DNA of 64,000 nucleotides from Verrucomicrobiia bacterium. Lineage in GTDB: Bacteria > Verrucomicrobiota > Verrucomicrobiia > Limisphaerales > JADLHS01. The stretch is from positions 62,001 to 126,000 of the forward strand of contig JAHCLO010000011.1 in assembly GCA_026125285.1 (NCBI GenBank). Reading direction: 5' to 3'. The position numbers and the translations under genes are program-made. This document shows, piece by piece, positions 19,513 through 27,998 of this stretch (position 1 is its first letter; each line of letters starts with the position of its first letter). The notes beneath the pieces are model-generated. The model was not told the origin of the DNA. It did not search any database and saw only the letters and a list, made by a program, of their open reading frames with translations.

Positions 19513-20478
19513 CTACGGCACCCAGCGGGCGCGATAGAAGCGCTGCGGAAAAGCGGATGCGCCGACGTCCACGTAATCGAAGGACCCTCCACTGATAGGA
19601 TTGGTCTTAAGCGCGATCCAGTGCATCCAGTTAGTGGTGGCCTCCAGAGCGAAGCGCGCGTTTTCCTGGCCGGACACGCGCAGCAGCGTCTGGCCGTCGC
19701 CGGTGCGACCCAGGAACTGCAACTGCGGCGGAGGTGGCGAAGGAAGTGCGGCCGTGACGCGATAATTGTCGAATAGCATGAAGTTGTCGCCCGGGCGTTC
19801 AGGATCAAAAACCCACCACACGGCATCCACGTCCCCGAGGGTGAGGGCCGCATTGGTTGTGGTGATCGGCTGGTTGGTGGTGAGCAACGAATTCCCCAGG
19901 CGGGCGCTCCAACGATTCTCCGAGAAATTCATCGTGACCGTGAAGACATACTCCACATCGTGGTTGAAGGCGATGCCGGTCTGAACCAGCCTGTTGGTGC
20001 CATCAAGCTGGTAACTGACGTCGGTGAAATAGTTGTCGAAATCCAGCGTAAAGAGCCGGTGGCCCTGAATGTTGTAAACCCGCCATTGGAAATTGTCGTA
20101 CTCGTCATTGGCCGAATCCACGATACTGAGCAGCACCGAAAACTGCACGACCGGCAGCCCGGCCGCGAGCGGAGCGAAGTTCAGCGGGCGCCACACGAAG
20201 AGCAGATCGTCATTGGCGGCGGGAGGAAAGAAACCGATGTAAGCCTGCTGGCCCTGGCCGGCGATGAAGTTGGTGACCAAACCATTTCCCCCGGAGCCTT
20301 CACCCAACCATTCCGCCTGGCCAATCAGTTCAAAGTCTATGTCGTAGCCTTCGGTGGCCTCAAACTGAGTCGAGAAAATGTTCGTCGTGGCGGCAATCGT
20401 CGGATGTGTGACAGCCAACCAGGCGCTCAATAGCACGCCGAAGCCGGCGATGTACGCAGGAATTCTTTTAGGATTCAT
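19513..20478 (-). CDS. Secreted protein with shared C-terminal tail
   Basis: The start at 20478 (MNPKRIPAYIAGFGVLLSAW) gives a clean signal peptide; about 321 residues. The middle (residues 35-240) looks like a jelly-roll/concanavalin-type sandwich with many Asn/Asp/aromatic strands. The last 75 residues (LQFLGRTGDGQTLLRVSGQE...PQRFYRARWVP) resemble the end of the giant protein at 49675-55239 (...PQRFYRVRPWP) and may be a common secretion or surface-retention domain. It overlaps no neighbour; the DUF6600 gene lies 33 bases upstream. Confidence 0.7.
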   Translation of the reverse strand: MNPKRIPAYIAGFGVLLSAWLAVTHPTIAATTNIFSTQFEATEGYDIDFELIGQAEWLGEGSGGNGLVTNFIAGQGQQAYIGFFPPAANDDLLFVWRPLNFAPLAAGLPVVQFSVLLSIVDSANDEYDNFQWRVYNIQGHRLFTLDFDNYFTDVSYQLDGTNRLVQTGIAFNHDVEYVFTVTMNFSENRWSARLGNSLLTTNQPITTTNAALTLGDVDAVWWVFDPERPGDNFMLFDNYRVTAALPSPPPPQLQFLGRTGDGQTLLRVSGQENARFALEATTNWMHWIALKTNPISGGSFDYVDVGASAFPQRFYRARWVP

Positions 20479-20511
20479 GATGGAGACTCGTAACCGCACA
20501 CGTCTGCACGA

Positions 20512-22860
20512 CTACCGACGATCCCGACCGCGCGAGCCGGAGTCGGATCGAGAGGGCGCGGTGGGTCCCGATCGCGACGACGGTGGCGGAGAAGCCTGAA
20601 CTCGGGGAGCCGGTGCAACCGGCGCAGGCGACACACTTGGAGCACGAGGCGCACTCATTGCCGGTGCGGCAGGCTGTGGTCTGGCGGCGGCGGTGGGCGG
20701 CGGGGAAAAGGAGGGTGTTCGATTGACTTGAGGCGGTGCGATGGTGGTACGCGACGAGGGCGCGGGCGGTGTCCAGGAACGCTGAACGGGGGCCGGTGCA
20801 GTCGGTGGGGAGTACGTCGGACGCGAGTTGCTCGACGGAATCCGCATGACGTCGGAGCGGGATGCCTGCGGTTGCTGGCGCGATGACCAGGTGTCAGTGG
20901 TGGACGGTCTGGTTGACCCAATCTGCGATCCGGTCGAACCGGCCATGGACGCCGCCGGTGTGCTGCGCGAGACGGTGGGAGCTTGACGATCTTGCCTGCC
21001 AATGACCACCGGTGACGACGAAGTCCTCGTTGGTGCCGCCGGGATCGCGGGTGTCGTTTGCACCTGTGCCCTCGGTGCGGTGGGAGCAGGCGCAGGCTTG
21101 GACGGAACGGCTTGAGTTGGCCGATCAATGCTGCGACCGGGGGACGGCTGGGCAGGTCGTTGGACTGTGGGCCGCTCGCGATCCGCCACGCTCTCGCCAC
21201 GCGACGAGCCCGGGCTGACTCGCGGCGAATTCCCAGCCGGAGGAGTGGTCGCCGCAACCGGCGGAGTTGCCGGACGAAGCGGGGCGCTGATTCCAGGGCT
21301 CTGGATTCTGGGCGTGTCACGCTGCGGTGTCTCCATCGTCGTGACCGGCGTGCGAGGACGAGTGCTCTCCAGATTTGAACCGCTTCTCGGCGAGCGCAGT
21401 CCTTCTCGCGGGTCGTGCATGGCAGCACCTTCACTTGGGCGGTTCACATGGCTCCGAAATCCTTCGGTGCGTCCGGCCACCGGCTGCGACGGTGTACGCC
21501 CAGTCGCCGCCGCAGAACGGACTTCACCCGAGCTTTCCGGGAAATGCGGACGCCGCACCACCAGAGATCGCCCATCCTGCTCCAGCCGCTCTCCGCGACC
21601 AACCCGGCCAGTACCGTGCGCACTATCGCGCAACGCAACAGGGCGGATTTCCGTCTTGGTCACTGCGCTGATGCGTTCGGGGGCGATGCCACGATTGATG
21701 ACGGTGTTCCGATTGCCCGAACCGTAGTTGTTGATCACGGTGGTGTTGTGGTAAATCTTCGTCACATGGTGCCCGGGCAGCCGATAGCGATACGGTCGCG
21801 GATCGCAGAAACGGGAGACGGGAACAAAGGTGTACCAGCTCGCCGCAATGCCAAAGTCAAAGCCGAAGCCGACCGAACGGCCATAATAACTGAAGCCAAA
21901 TCCCGGCCGATAGATGGCCGCTGGCGGCAGGGGTGCCCAACCGCAATAATCCCCGCTGTAGCGCCAAGTTACCCAGGACGGCGCCCACACCCGGTCCGGC
22001 CACCAGCACCAACCCCACCGGGCATGTTGGAACCACCGACCATAATGGAACGTGGCCCAGCCCCAGGAGTAGTCGGAAAGCCAGTACCAACCGGCATCCG
22101 TGTAAATCCAGCGCCCGCGATCCGAGTATGGCTGCCAATGGCGATTGACCACCACCACCGTGGGCTGCCAACACAGACCGTAGCCCTCAACATTGACCCA
22201 GGTGCCATAGGGCGAGAGGGTGTCGTAGAAGTAATCGTTGGAAGTGATCACCGGTTGCGGCTCGGCAGGAGCGGCCTGCGGCGCTTCCACATAACTGGGC
22301 GCGGCCGCTTCAACTGGTTCTGCGGGGACTTCGGTTGCAGCCGGTGCCGAAGCGACGGCTTGGGCTTGGGCGTTACTGGCCCAAAACTGCTTGTTATTCT
22401 GATCCCTCTGCATCATGGCCGTGATCAACTCATTCGATACGCCGAGGTCATTGAGATAAATGATCTCCTCAGAACCGAGGCTGAACGTACCCGACGCGTT
22501 GGTGATAAAAGTGAGCATGACGACCTCGTCCACACCCGACTGTGCCATCTTGACCACGTCGGCAAGCGGACTGCTTGGGCGGATATTCGGCGGCAGGACG
22601 GTGCCTGTGGATGGAGCAGGCACAACGACGGGCGGGGCATCATCCACGCCAGACAGCGGGGCCGCTGGAGCAGCCGGCTCGGTGGCGGCGGGCAAGGGAC
22701 TGGCCTCCTCAGTGGTGGCCACGGGATTGGTCGCATCTGTCATTGCGAGACTGACGAGGTCTGGCGTTTCCGCTCCAGTCTGCTGTGCGCATCCTCCCAT
22801 CCACGGGAGCGCCGCCAAAATCAGCCCGCAACTGCATCGCGTGAAAAGCTGGGTTTTCAT
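20512..22860 (-). CDS. DUF6600-type proline-rich lipoprotein
   Basis: The start at 22860 (MKTQLFTRCSCGLILAALPW) is followed by a lipobox (WMGGC). About 782 residues. Residues 75-150 hold a short conserved segment (VVKMAQSGVDEVVML). Residues 220-360 are the DUF6600 region, extremely rich in Trp/Tyr/Gly (YDTLSPYGTWV, GRWIYTDAGWYWLSDYSWGW, CGWAPLPP). The C-terminal 350 residues are Pro/Ser/Arg/Thr-rich and probably disordered. Such proteins are envelope-associated in Verrucomicrobia and many proteobacteria; function is unknown. Confidence 0.8.
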   Translation of the reverse strand: MKTQLFTRCSCGLILAALPWMGGCAQQTGAETPDLVSLAMTDATNPVATTEEASPLPAATEPAAPAAPLSGVDDAPPVVVPAPSTGTVLPPNIRPSSPLADVVKMAQSGVDEVVMLTFITNASGTFSLGSEEIIYLNDLGVSNELITAMMQRDQNNKQFWASNAQAQAVASAPAATEVPAEPVEAAAPSYVEAPQAAPAEPQPVITSNDYFYDTLSPYGTWVNVEGYGLCWQPTVVVVNRHWQPYSDRGRWIYTDAGWYWLSDYSWGWATFHYGRWFQHARWGWCWWPDRVWAPSWVTWRYSGDYCGWAPLPPAAIYRPGFGFSYYGRSVGFGFDFGIAASWYTFVPVSRFCDPRPYRYRLPGHHVTKIYHNTTVINNYGSGNRNTVINRGIAPERISAVTKTEIRPVALRDSAHGTGRVGRGERLEQDGRSLVVRRPHFPESSGEVRSAAATGRTPSQPVAGRTEGFRSHVNRPSEGAAMHDPREGLRSPRSGSNLESTRPRTPVTTMETPQRDTPRIQSPGISAPLRPATPPVAATTPPAGNSPRVSPGSSRGESVADRERPTVQRPAQPSPGRSIDRPTQAVPSKPAPAPTAPRAQVQTTPAIPAAPTRTSSSPVVIGRQDRQAPTVSRSTPAASMAGSTGSQIGSTRPSTTDTWSSRQQPQASRSDVMRIPSSNSRPTYSPPTAPAPVQRSWTPPAPSSRTTIAPPQVNRTPSFSPPPTAAARPQPAAPAMSAPRAPSVSPAPVAPAPRVQASPPPSSRSGPTAPSRSDSGSRGRDRR

Positions 22861-23069
22861 AGTCTTCAGGTGGTTCAACATACTTCATTGCATGTCGGCT
22901 GTCTCACTATAATTGACTCTCGGCCTCGGACCAGTATTCAGTTGCCGGTTGACGCCGGAAAACGGCGTTATGCCGGTGGGTAAGAAGTAATTAGACGTCC
23001 TGGGTTGTTCACCTCTTGCCCTGTGGTGCGAACTTGTCATTACCCAGACAGGGTGGAAATCCATGACAG

Positions 23070-23603
23070 CTAGAACCAACTCTTCGTGTTGCGCGCGTTG
23101 CTCACTGAAACTCTGTGGCCGGCGTAAACATTCGTGGCGCGTGAGGGCGTCACGCTCACTCGAAAGGCGGAGTCACTCTCCGGCAGCACGGTCAACCGCG
23201 CCAATCCATTGGCCGCGTCAATCAGGTTTCCGGTTCGGTCAAAGAAACGACACTCCACTTCCACGTCCTTCCACGCCTGTAAGCTTTCGTTGGTCAACAC
23301 GCCTGTGAGGTATATGCGCAGCCCTGAACTGGTTTCCGTCCAATTCATATTTGACTCCAGAATCTTGAGTGGCGAAGCGAACTCTGAGTAGTACGGCCCA
23401 GGGTTGCCAATGGTGTCCAACACGCGCGATATCATCACGAAGACGAGCGCCGCACCCAGGAGTAACGGCAGGACCCCAGCCAGCATGTAAATGACCGGAT
23501 GCCGGATTGAGCGCAATGTCAACCACTGCCGGCAACGCGGACAGAGTTTCGCGGTTTGGCGGATTTGTTCCGCGCAGAAAGGGCATGTTTTCTGGTCTTC
23601 CAT
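23070..23603 (-). CDS. Zinc-ribbon membrane protein, paralogue 1
   Basis: A 177-residue protein. An N-terminal double CxxC zinc ribbon (CPFCAEQIRQTAKLCPRC) is followed by one membrane helix (about residues 35-60) and an outward domain of about 115 residues with strand-rich FxxxG-type sequence (YLTGVLTNESLQAWKDVEVE). The domain order and the LTG(V/Y)(L/V)TN motif are shared with the next gene, so the two are tandem duplicates. The ribbon is cytosolic, so it may sense or regulate something across the membrane. Function is unknown. Confidence 0.75.
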   Translation of the reverse strand: MEDQKTCPFCAEQIRQTAKLCPRCRQWLTLRSIRHPVIYMLAGVLPLLLGAALVFVMISRVLDTIGNPGPYYSEFASPLKILESNMNWTETSSGLRIYLTGVLTNESLQAWKDVEVECRFFDRTGNLIDAANGLARLTVLPESDSAFRVSVTPSRATNVYAGHRVSVSNARNTKSWF

Positions 23604-23619
23604 GATTCGTCTTGCGCGG

Positions 23620-24165
23620 CTAGTCCTCCTTCAGTTCACGGTTGCCGTCCGAGGCAAGATGTACCCGGACCCGATAATCGGCCAACCGATTGGTATCAAC
23701 GATCTCACCAAACCGTGCCCGAAACGCGTGTTCGCAGCCCGGGCGGACGACGAACGGCGGTTTCACGGAAGCCTGGCGGACATCAATGATCTCATTTTGC
23801 GAACCGAGCAACCGCACTTCCAGTTCGTGGATGCGCCAGGCGCGCGGCGCGACATTCGTCACGTAACCGGTCAGCCAGAATTCCGGCCTGGTGGATGAAC
23901 CTTGGCGATCCCAGACCGTGCGGACGATGTGAAGCCGGTCGCGATCGCGCGCGAAACGACGTTCGTTGGCCGTTGGCTCATCCGGCGCGAGATACCACAT
24001 GACCCAAACAAACATGAACACAAAAAGAATTCCGACCACCGCATGCGAGCCTTCCACGCCCCAACGCGCGAACGGGCTGAATCGCGATTGGCAGTACGGG
24101 CAAATCCTGGCCGCGGCCTTGATCGTTTCAGCGCAGAATGGACAGACTTTTGAGTCAACATTCAT
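23620..24165 (-). CDS. Zinc-ribbon membrane protein, paralogue 2
   Basis: A 181-residue protein with the same layout as its neighbour: zinc ribbon (CPFCAETIKAAARICPYC), one helix (GILFVFMFVWVMWYLA) and a strand-rich outer domain with YVTNVAPRAWRIHELEVRL. It is separated from the next gene by 16 bases and from PspC by 10, so this is an operon with the small membrane proteins upstream. Confidence 0.75.
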   Translation of the reverse strand: MNVDSKVCPFCAETIKAAARICPYCQSRFSPFARWGVEGSHAVVGILFVFMFVWVMWYLAPDEPTANERRFARDRDRLHIVRTVWDRQGSSTRPEFWLTGYVTNVAPRAWRIHELEVRLLGSQNEIIDVRQASVKPPFVVRPGCEHAFRARFGEIVDTNRLADYRVRVHLASDGNRELKED

Positions 24166-24175
24166 CCTGTGGCAC

Positions 24176-24367
24176 TCACCACTCCTCAGTCTTCGGCATC
24201 ACAAACCACAACAGCAAGTACACCAGTATGCCAGGAAATGCGGCACTCAGAATGGACAACAACACGTAAGCCAGGCGTGTGCGGCCGGCGGGCCAGCCGA
24301 GTGCGTGTGCGATACCCGCGCAGACTCCGGCGATCATCACGTCGTGGGTGGAACGTTTCAGTTTCAT
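24176..24367 (-). CDS. PspC domain membrane protein
   Basis: The ATG at 24367 starts MKLKRSTHDVMIAGVCAGIA, the PspC core (GVCAGIA). The 63-residue length is one PspC domain: a basic start, an amphipathic segment and a hydrophobic helix (LAYVLLSILSAAFPGILVYL). PspC proteins act in phage-shock/envelope stress responses, usually with PspA or PspB; neither is nearby. A G11 tract lies just upstream of its start. Confidence 0.88.
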   Translation of the reverse strand: MKLKRSTHDVMIAGVCAGIAHALGWPAGRTRLAYVLLSILSAAFPGILVYLLLWFVMPKTEEW

Positions 24368-24378
24368 GGCTGTCAATT

Positions 24379-24389
24379 CCCCCCCCCCC
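24379..24389. repeat. Eleven-base C/G homopolymer near a start codon
   Basis: Eleven C residues on the plus strand (G11 on the coding strand) end 11 bases upstream of the PspC ATG, in the 26-bp gap after the PLDc_N gene. Tracts of this kind can slip during replication. It may also serve as the G-rich ribosome-binding site. Homopolymers are also where assembly errors occur. Confidence 0.7.
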
Positions 24390-24393
24390 GCCG

Positions 24394-24630
24394 TCAGTGG
24401 ACGTTCAAGGGCACGTGCCGCTTGGGACGCCCGATGAACAAGTAAAGCAACGAACCGATGAGATGGAAGAACACGATGGCGAGCACCCAGCCGATCTTTT
24501 CACCATCATTCAGCCCTTTGTTTTGAATCGCGTCCACCAACATCCAGATCCAAAATACGGTCAGGGCGAGGCTCAACCCGACCAGGAAAAGGATCACCAA
24601 TAGCACGCCCAGGCCAGCAACAAATTCCAT
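24394..24630 (-). CDS. PLDc_N domain small membrane protein
   Basis: A 78-residue protein with two helices and the PLDc_N signature (FWIWMLVDAIQNK, EKIGWVLAIVFFHLIGSLLY, LFIGRPKR). This domain is the membrane anchor of cardiolipin synthases, but alone it is a common small protein of unknown function. It lies just ahead of PspC on the same strand. Confidence 0.85.
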   Translation of the reverse strand: MEFVAGLGVLLVILFLVGLSLALTVFWIWMLVDAIQNKGLNDGEKIGWVLAIVFFHLIGSLLYLFIGRPKRHVPLNVH

Positions 24631-24670
24631 ATTTGTCCTTTCTCTTTTTCGCGACCTCTGGAGAGTCGCA

Positions 24671-25078
24671 TTAACATCGGAATACTTCCTTCACTAGGAG
24701 AAGAAACTCCTGTTCGGCTCCGCTGACGTCGCGGTCACTGCGCAACAGGGCTTCGACTTCGGCGCAGGCCCGTTGACGCAGTTCCCGCCCCGGGAATTGC
24801 TTTGCCAGTTCTCCGGTCCTTGCCTGCCGCGATTCCACAGTGCTCGCATGACGACCCGCCCGGGTGATGACTTCGTCGAGCAGCCGCGCGCGGGCATCGT
24901 CAGAAGCAGCCGGTAGCGAGGCCAGCACCGTTCGGAGGCGAGCATCCTCGGACAGGGCCAGGTGATGGTCCGCATACATGCCCAGGGCCAGTAGTTCGAG
25001 CAGGGCGCGCTTTTGTTCGTCGTCGAATTCAGAGTAGTTCATAGCATCATCGTTGAGGTTGTAAGCGTCGGCCGCCAT
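24671..25078 (-). CDS. TerB-like acidic helical protein
   Basis: A 135-residue all-helical protein opening after a short leader with MNYSEFDDEQKRALLELLAL and continuing with YADHHLALSEDARLRTVLASL, then a charged helical tail. The layout resembles tellurite-resistance TerB-type domains in which an acidic helix pair binds metal. ATG at 25078 and ATG at 25042 are both possible starts. It heads the small membrane-protein operon. Confidence 0.6.
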   Translation of the reverse strand: MAADAYNLNDDAMNYSEFDDEQKRALLELLALGMYADHHLALSEDARLRTVLASLPAASDDARARLLDEVITRAGRHASTVESRQARTGELAKQFPGRELRQRACAEVEALLRSDRDVSGAEQEFLLLVKEVFRC

Positions 25079-25516
25079 CGCCAGCCGAGCGGTTTCCGGC
25101 CACTTGCGCCAAGCCAGTTTTCTGTCTCACGAAAGCAGAAAATCAAGCAACCCGTCAAGCACGCCCCAAGCAATATCCATCCATTCATACGCTCCATGTG
25201 CTCGCTCGCCCGAAGCTGGCCGCGTGTTCAGCGCCGTTTCCGTCAGGTGGTGCTTCAAGTTCATGGCCCACTGAAGCACAGAATCGTATTTGGCTGCATC
25301 TATAATTCCCCGGACGGATTGTAAACTGCGAGCGTCGCCTGACCTGGCTATTTCACACTCCGAACGCGCCGTAAACAGCACGGAACGACGGTCGGCGGCA
25401 GGCTTGGACTTTTCGGACCATCTGAAGCCGGTTGCAGGTCGGCGCTTCTGCGAACCCGTGAGAAATACTCGCGCCTGAACCGGCGACGATCACCAACGGG
25501 CCCCCCAAGCGACCGC
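25079..25516. other. Intergenic region, weak small frame only
   Basis: About 440 bases between two leftward genes. A minus-strand frame at 25127-25381 encodes 84 residues ending in a hydrophobic tail (GVLDGLLDFLLS). It has no recognised relatives and no clear ribosome-binding site, so it is not called as a gene. Confidence 0.35.
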
Positions 25517-26521
25517 TCAGAACCCACCCATGACATCCTGAATCTGCTGAAAGTGCCCCATCCAGAAACTGACGATGTGGTATGCAATGGCCAGGACGAT
25601 GATGAGGTAGATCACGCGGGGCGTCCATTGAGCCACCGCATGAAGTTTTCGGGAGCCTTCTTCGTGATAATAAGCGTGCAACCGCCGCAGTACTTCATCC
25701 TGTTTGCCGCTGATCTCGCCGGCGGCATATTGATTGGCGAACAGGTCGGGGAATATTCCTGAATCATTGATCGCCTCGGAGGGCGTTTGGCCGGCGAGCA
25801 CGTTGGAGCGCCATGCACGCACCGTTCGCCGCAGGGCAGGCGAACCGCTCACCGCTGCCGCCAGTTCCCAGGCGTCAATCACGGACACACCCGCGCTGAT
25901 GAGTGCCTCCAACGCCATGGCCAGTCGCGACAACGCCAACGAGCGCCGCCCTTGGCCGAGCAAAGGAATCGGATGAACGAGCCGCTCCACGAAACCGCGC
26001 CACACTTCACCGTGTCGTCCCTGCGCCGCGTAGATGAAGACAAACACGACCAGGTAAAGCGGTATGAGAATCCCAAATGTCTTCGTCAGGTAACCGAGCA
26101 GATTGCCCGAAGTGAAAAACCGCGCGAACGGAATGATGAAAACCGCGAAGTGCAGCAAGGCGGCCGGATAAGCCAGGTCCGCCATCATCTGGCGGCCCAT
26201 GCGGGCGCGGTCGGCATAGTAATCGGCCAGGACCCGAAAGCACACATCCAGCCGTCCGCTCTGCTCACCCGCCTCCAGCAGCGCCACGTCGAACGCGGGC
26301 ATCCAATTGCCGGTGTGCTGCAGGGCTTCCGTGAACGTGCAGCCCTTGAAGAGTTCTTCGCGCAAGCGGCGTAGCGGTTCGCTGAACGATCGGGTGGGCG
26401 GATGGCGTTGAAGTTGTTCGAGCGCGTTGACCAAACCCAGACCTGCGGCGGTCAATTGGCCAAGTTGGTGGTACAGTTCCGCCCGATGGGAAAGCTGGCC
26501 GGGCGTGACGATGAGCGGCAT
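25517..26521 (-). CDS. Type II secretion system F-type inner membrane protein
   Basis: A 334-residue GspF/PilC family protein with two T2SSF domains: residues 10-130 (EELFKGCTFTEAL, ALLEAGEQSGRLDVCFRVLADYY) and 205-330 (LSRLAMALEALISAGVSVIDAWELAA, QYAAGEISGKQDEVLRRLHAYYHE). Helices lie around 135-190 and at the C-terminus. It is the assembly platform for pseudopilins such as those encoded at 18594 and 38597. No other secretion gene adjoins it, and the protein is shorter than a typical 400-residue GspF. Confidence 0.9.
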   Translation of the reverse strand: MPLIVTPGQLSHRAELYHQLGQLTAAGLGLVNALEQLQRHPPTRSFSEPLRRLREELFKGCTFTEALQHTGNWMPAFDVALLEAGEQSGRLDVCFRVLADYYADRARMGRQMMADLAYPAALLHFAVFIIPFARFFTSGNLLGYLTKTFGILIPLYLVVFVFIYAAQGRHGEVWRGFVERLVHPIPLLGQGRRSLALSRLAMALEALISAGVSVIDAWELAAAVSGSPALRRTVRAWRSNVLAGQTPSEAINDSGIFPDLFANQYAAGEISGKQDEVLRRLHAYYHEEGSRKLHAVAQWTPRVIYLIIVLAIAYHIVSFWMGHFQQIQDVMGGF

Positions 26522-26543
26522 AGGCGCCGCGCGTCAGCGCCGC

Positions 26544-26876
26544 TCAGGCCGCCACGCGATCCAGGCTGGCTTTGAGGTCGCGCTTGCTGCGCGCGCCAAC
26601 GATCTGGTCGGCGACCTGCCCTTTGTGAAACAACAACAGCGTGGGAATCGCGCGGACGCCGTACTCGGCGGCCAAACCCTGTTGTTCATCAATGTTCACC
26701 TTGCCAATCCGGGCGCGACCGTCGTATTCATCGGCCAGTTCGTCCAGCACCGGTGCGATCATCTTGCAGGGACCGCACCATTCGGCCCAAAAATCCACCA
26801 GCACCGGCGACTCAGACTGCAGCACTTGGGCGGCAAAATTCTCTTGCGTGAGATTAACGATCAAAGGTGAAGCCAT
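26544..26876 (-). CDS. trxA: Thioredoxin
   Basis: A 110-residue cytosolic thioredoxin with the active site [19 protein letters not shown], the conserved cis-Pro region ([13 protein letters not shown]) and no signal peptide. Length and all key residues match TrxA. It reduces protein disulfides using thioredoxin reductase. It lies 22 bases upstream of the GspF gene on the same strand. Confidence 0.95.
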   Translation of the reverse strand: MASPLIVNLTQENFAAQVLQSESPVLVDFWAEWCGPCKMIAPVLDELADEYDGRARIGKVNIDEQQGLAAEYGVRAIPTLLLFHKGQVADQIVGARSKRDLKASLDRVAA

Positions 26877-26940
26877 ACTTCAAACAAAGAGTTACAAGCC
26901 ACAGCCAACTGCGTGCAAACCGCAGTCGGCCTGAGATTCA

Positions 26941-27348
26941 TCAGGTCGGTATGAACCAGACCAGGTACACCACCGTGCCCACCGCAATCAAACCCACGAT
27001 TGCGGCGGCCACCGCCAAGCCAGTATCCAAGCCGCTCACGGTAGCGGCGGCTGGCCGGCTGGGAGCCGGTCTCTGGGCGGGAGTGGAAGTCTGTCGTTGG
27101 GCCATGGGCGCGGCACTCGCGCGTGGCGCCGGAGCCGCGGGAGCCGCGGCCGGGGCTGGGGTGCCTGCCGGCGCGGCGGCTGCGCCAGTCGGCCCGCCCG
27201 GAGGCAAGGTCGGCAACTTGATGGTGGGCGCCGCGGAAGGTTTGGGCGGCAGATTGATACGGACGGTTTCTTTCTTGGGCTGGACCTTGCCGGTTTCCTT
27301 CTTGGGTGGCACGGCCCCGCTCGGAATATTGGGAATGTTCTCTGCCAT
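26941..27348 (-). CDS. Pro/Ala-rich tail-anchored membrane protein
   Basis: The ATG at 27348 starts MAENIPNIPSGAVPPKKETG. About 135 residues: a Lys/Pro start, a 60-residue Ala/Pro linker and a single C-terminal helix (GLAVAAAIVGLIAVGTVVYL) with a short tail. It resembles small tail-anchored proteins of unknown function seen in Verrucomicrobia. No domain is recognised. Confidence 0.6.
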   Translation of the reverse strand: MAENIPNIPSGAVPPKKETGKVQPKKETVRINLPPKPSAAPTIKLPTLPPGGPTGAAAAPAGTPAPAAAPAAPAPRASAAPMAQRQTSTPAQRPAPSRPAAATVSGLDTGLAVAAAIVGLIAVGTVVYLVWFIPT

Positions 27349-27460
27349 AAAATTATGGGGCCAAGATAAGAGGCACTCCGGGTGTGTCAAACTCTTATTC
27401 GGAAAATCCCCGGGCCGAATTGGGCGCTCCGGGCCGCCCGGAACGGAATGTGCATGCCAC

Positions 27461-27763
27461 CTACGGACGGGCCCGGCGGTCGTCCCCGCCACTCCAGCGC
27501 GGCGGCCGCTCCTCGCGGGGCCGCGCGATGTTGACGGTGAGCGAGCGACCTTGAAATTCCTGGTTGTGAAACTGCTCGATGGCGCGGTTCGCGTCGTCGG
27601 CATTGGCAAATTCAACGAACGCAAAGCCGCGCGATTTTCCGCTCATCTTGTCCAGCATGAGGTTCACCGAAGTGACCGTGCCCGCCTGGGAGAAGTAGTC
27701 CTGGAGGTCGTTCTCACCGGTTTGATAGGAGAGATTGCCTACGAAGAGCCTGGTTGGGTTCAT
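27461..27763 (-). CDS. RNA-binding protein with one RRM domain
   Basis: The start at 27763 (MNPTRLFVGNLSYQTGENDL) gives about 100 residues. It has the RNP2 motif (LFVGNL) and RNP1 motif (KSRGFAFVEF) and a short Arg/Pro-rich tail. Bacterial RRM proteins of this Rbp type bind RNA, often in cold-regulated settings. It stands alone upstream of the Pro/Ala-rich protein gene, with the lipid A genes further upstream. Confidence 0.9.
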   Translation of the reverse strand: MNPTRLFVGNLSYQTGENDLQDYFSQAGTVTSVNLMLDKMSGKSRGFAFVEFANADDANRAIEQFHNQEFQGRSLTVNIARPREERPPRWSGGDDRRARP

Positions 27764-27998
27764 ATTGAGTTGTGCTCCGCTCAAACAACGGGTGGGAGGA
27801 CCGCCCTGGCAGGTTCACTGAATGTCGCCTTTCACTTTTCACCGACAATCTGTCTTTCTGACACCGTCACTGGTCGTTCTTTGAACGAGACGCAAGGATT
27901 CTTTAACAAAGGCGCGAAGGGAGTCAACCAGAGATTTGGCCTCTCATTCGTAGCATGGCGGGGATCGTACCAGGGAGGCAGATTCGAGGGCAGCGGTA

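Noticed and set aside
25127..25381. 84-residue minus-strand frame
   Set aside because: Hydrophobic tail but no homology signals; kept only as a note on the gap.
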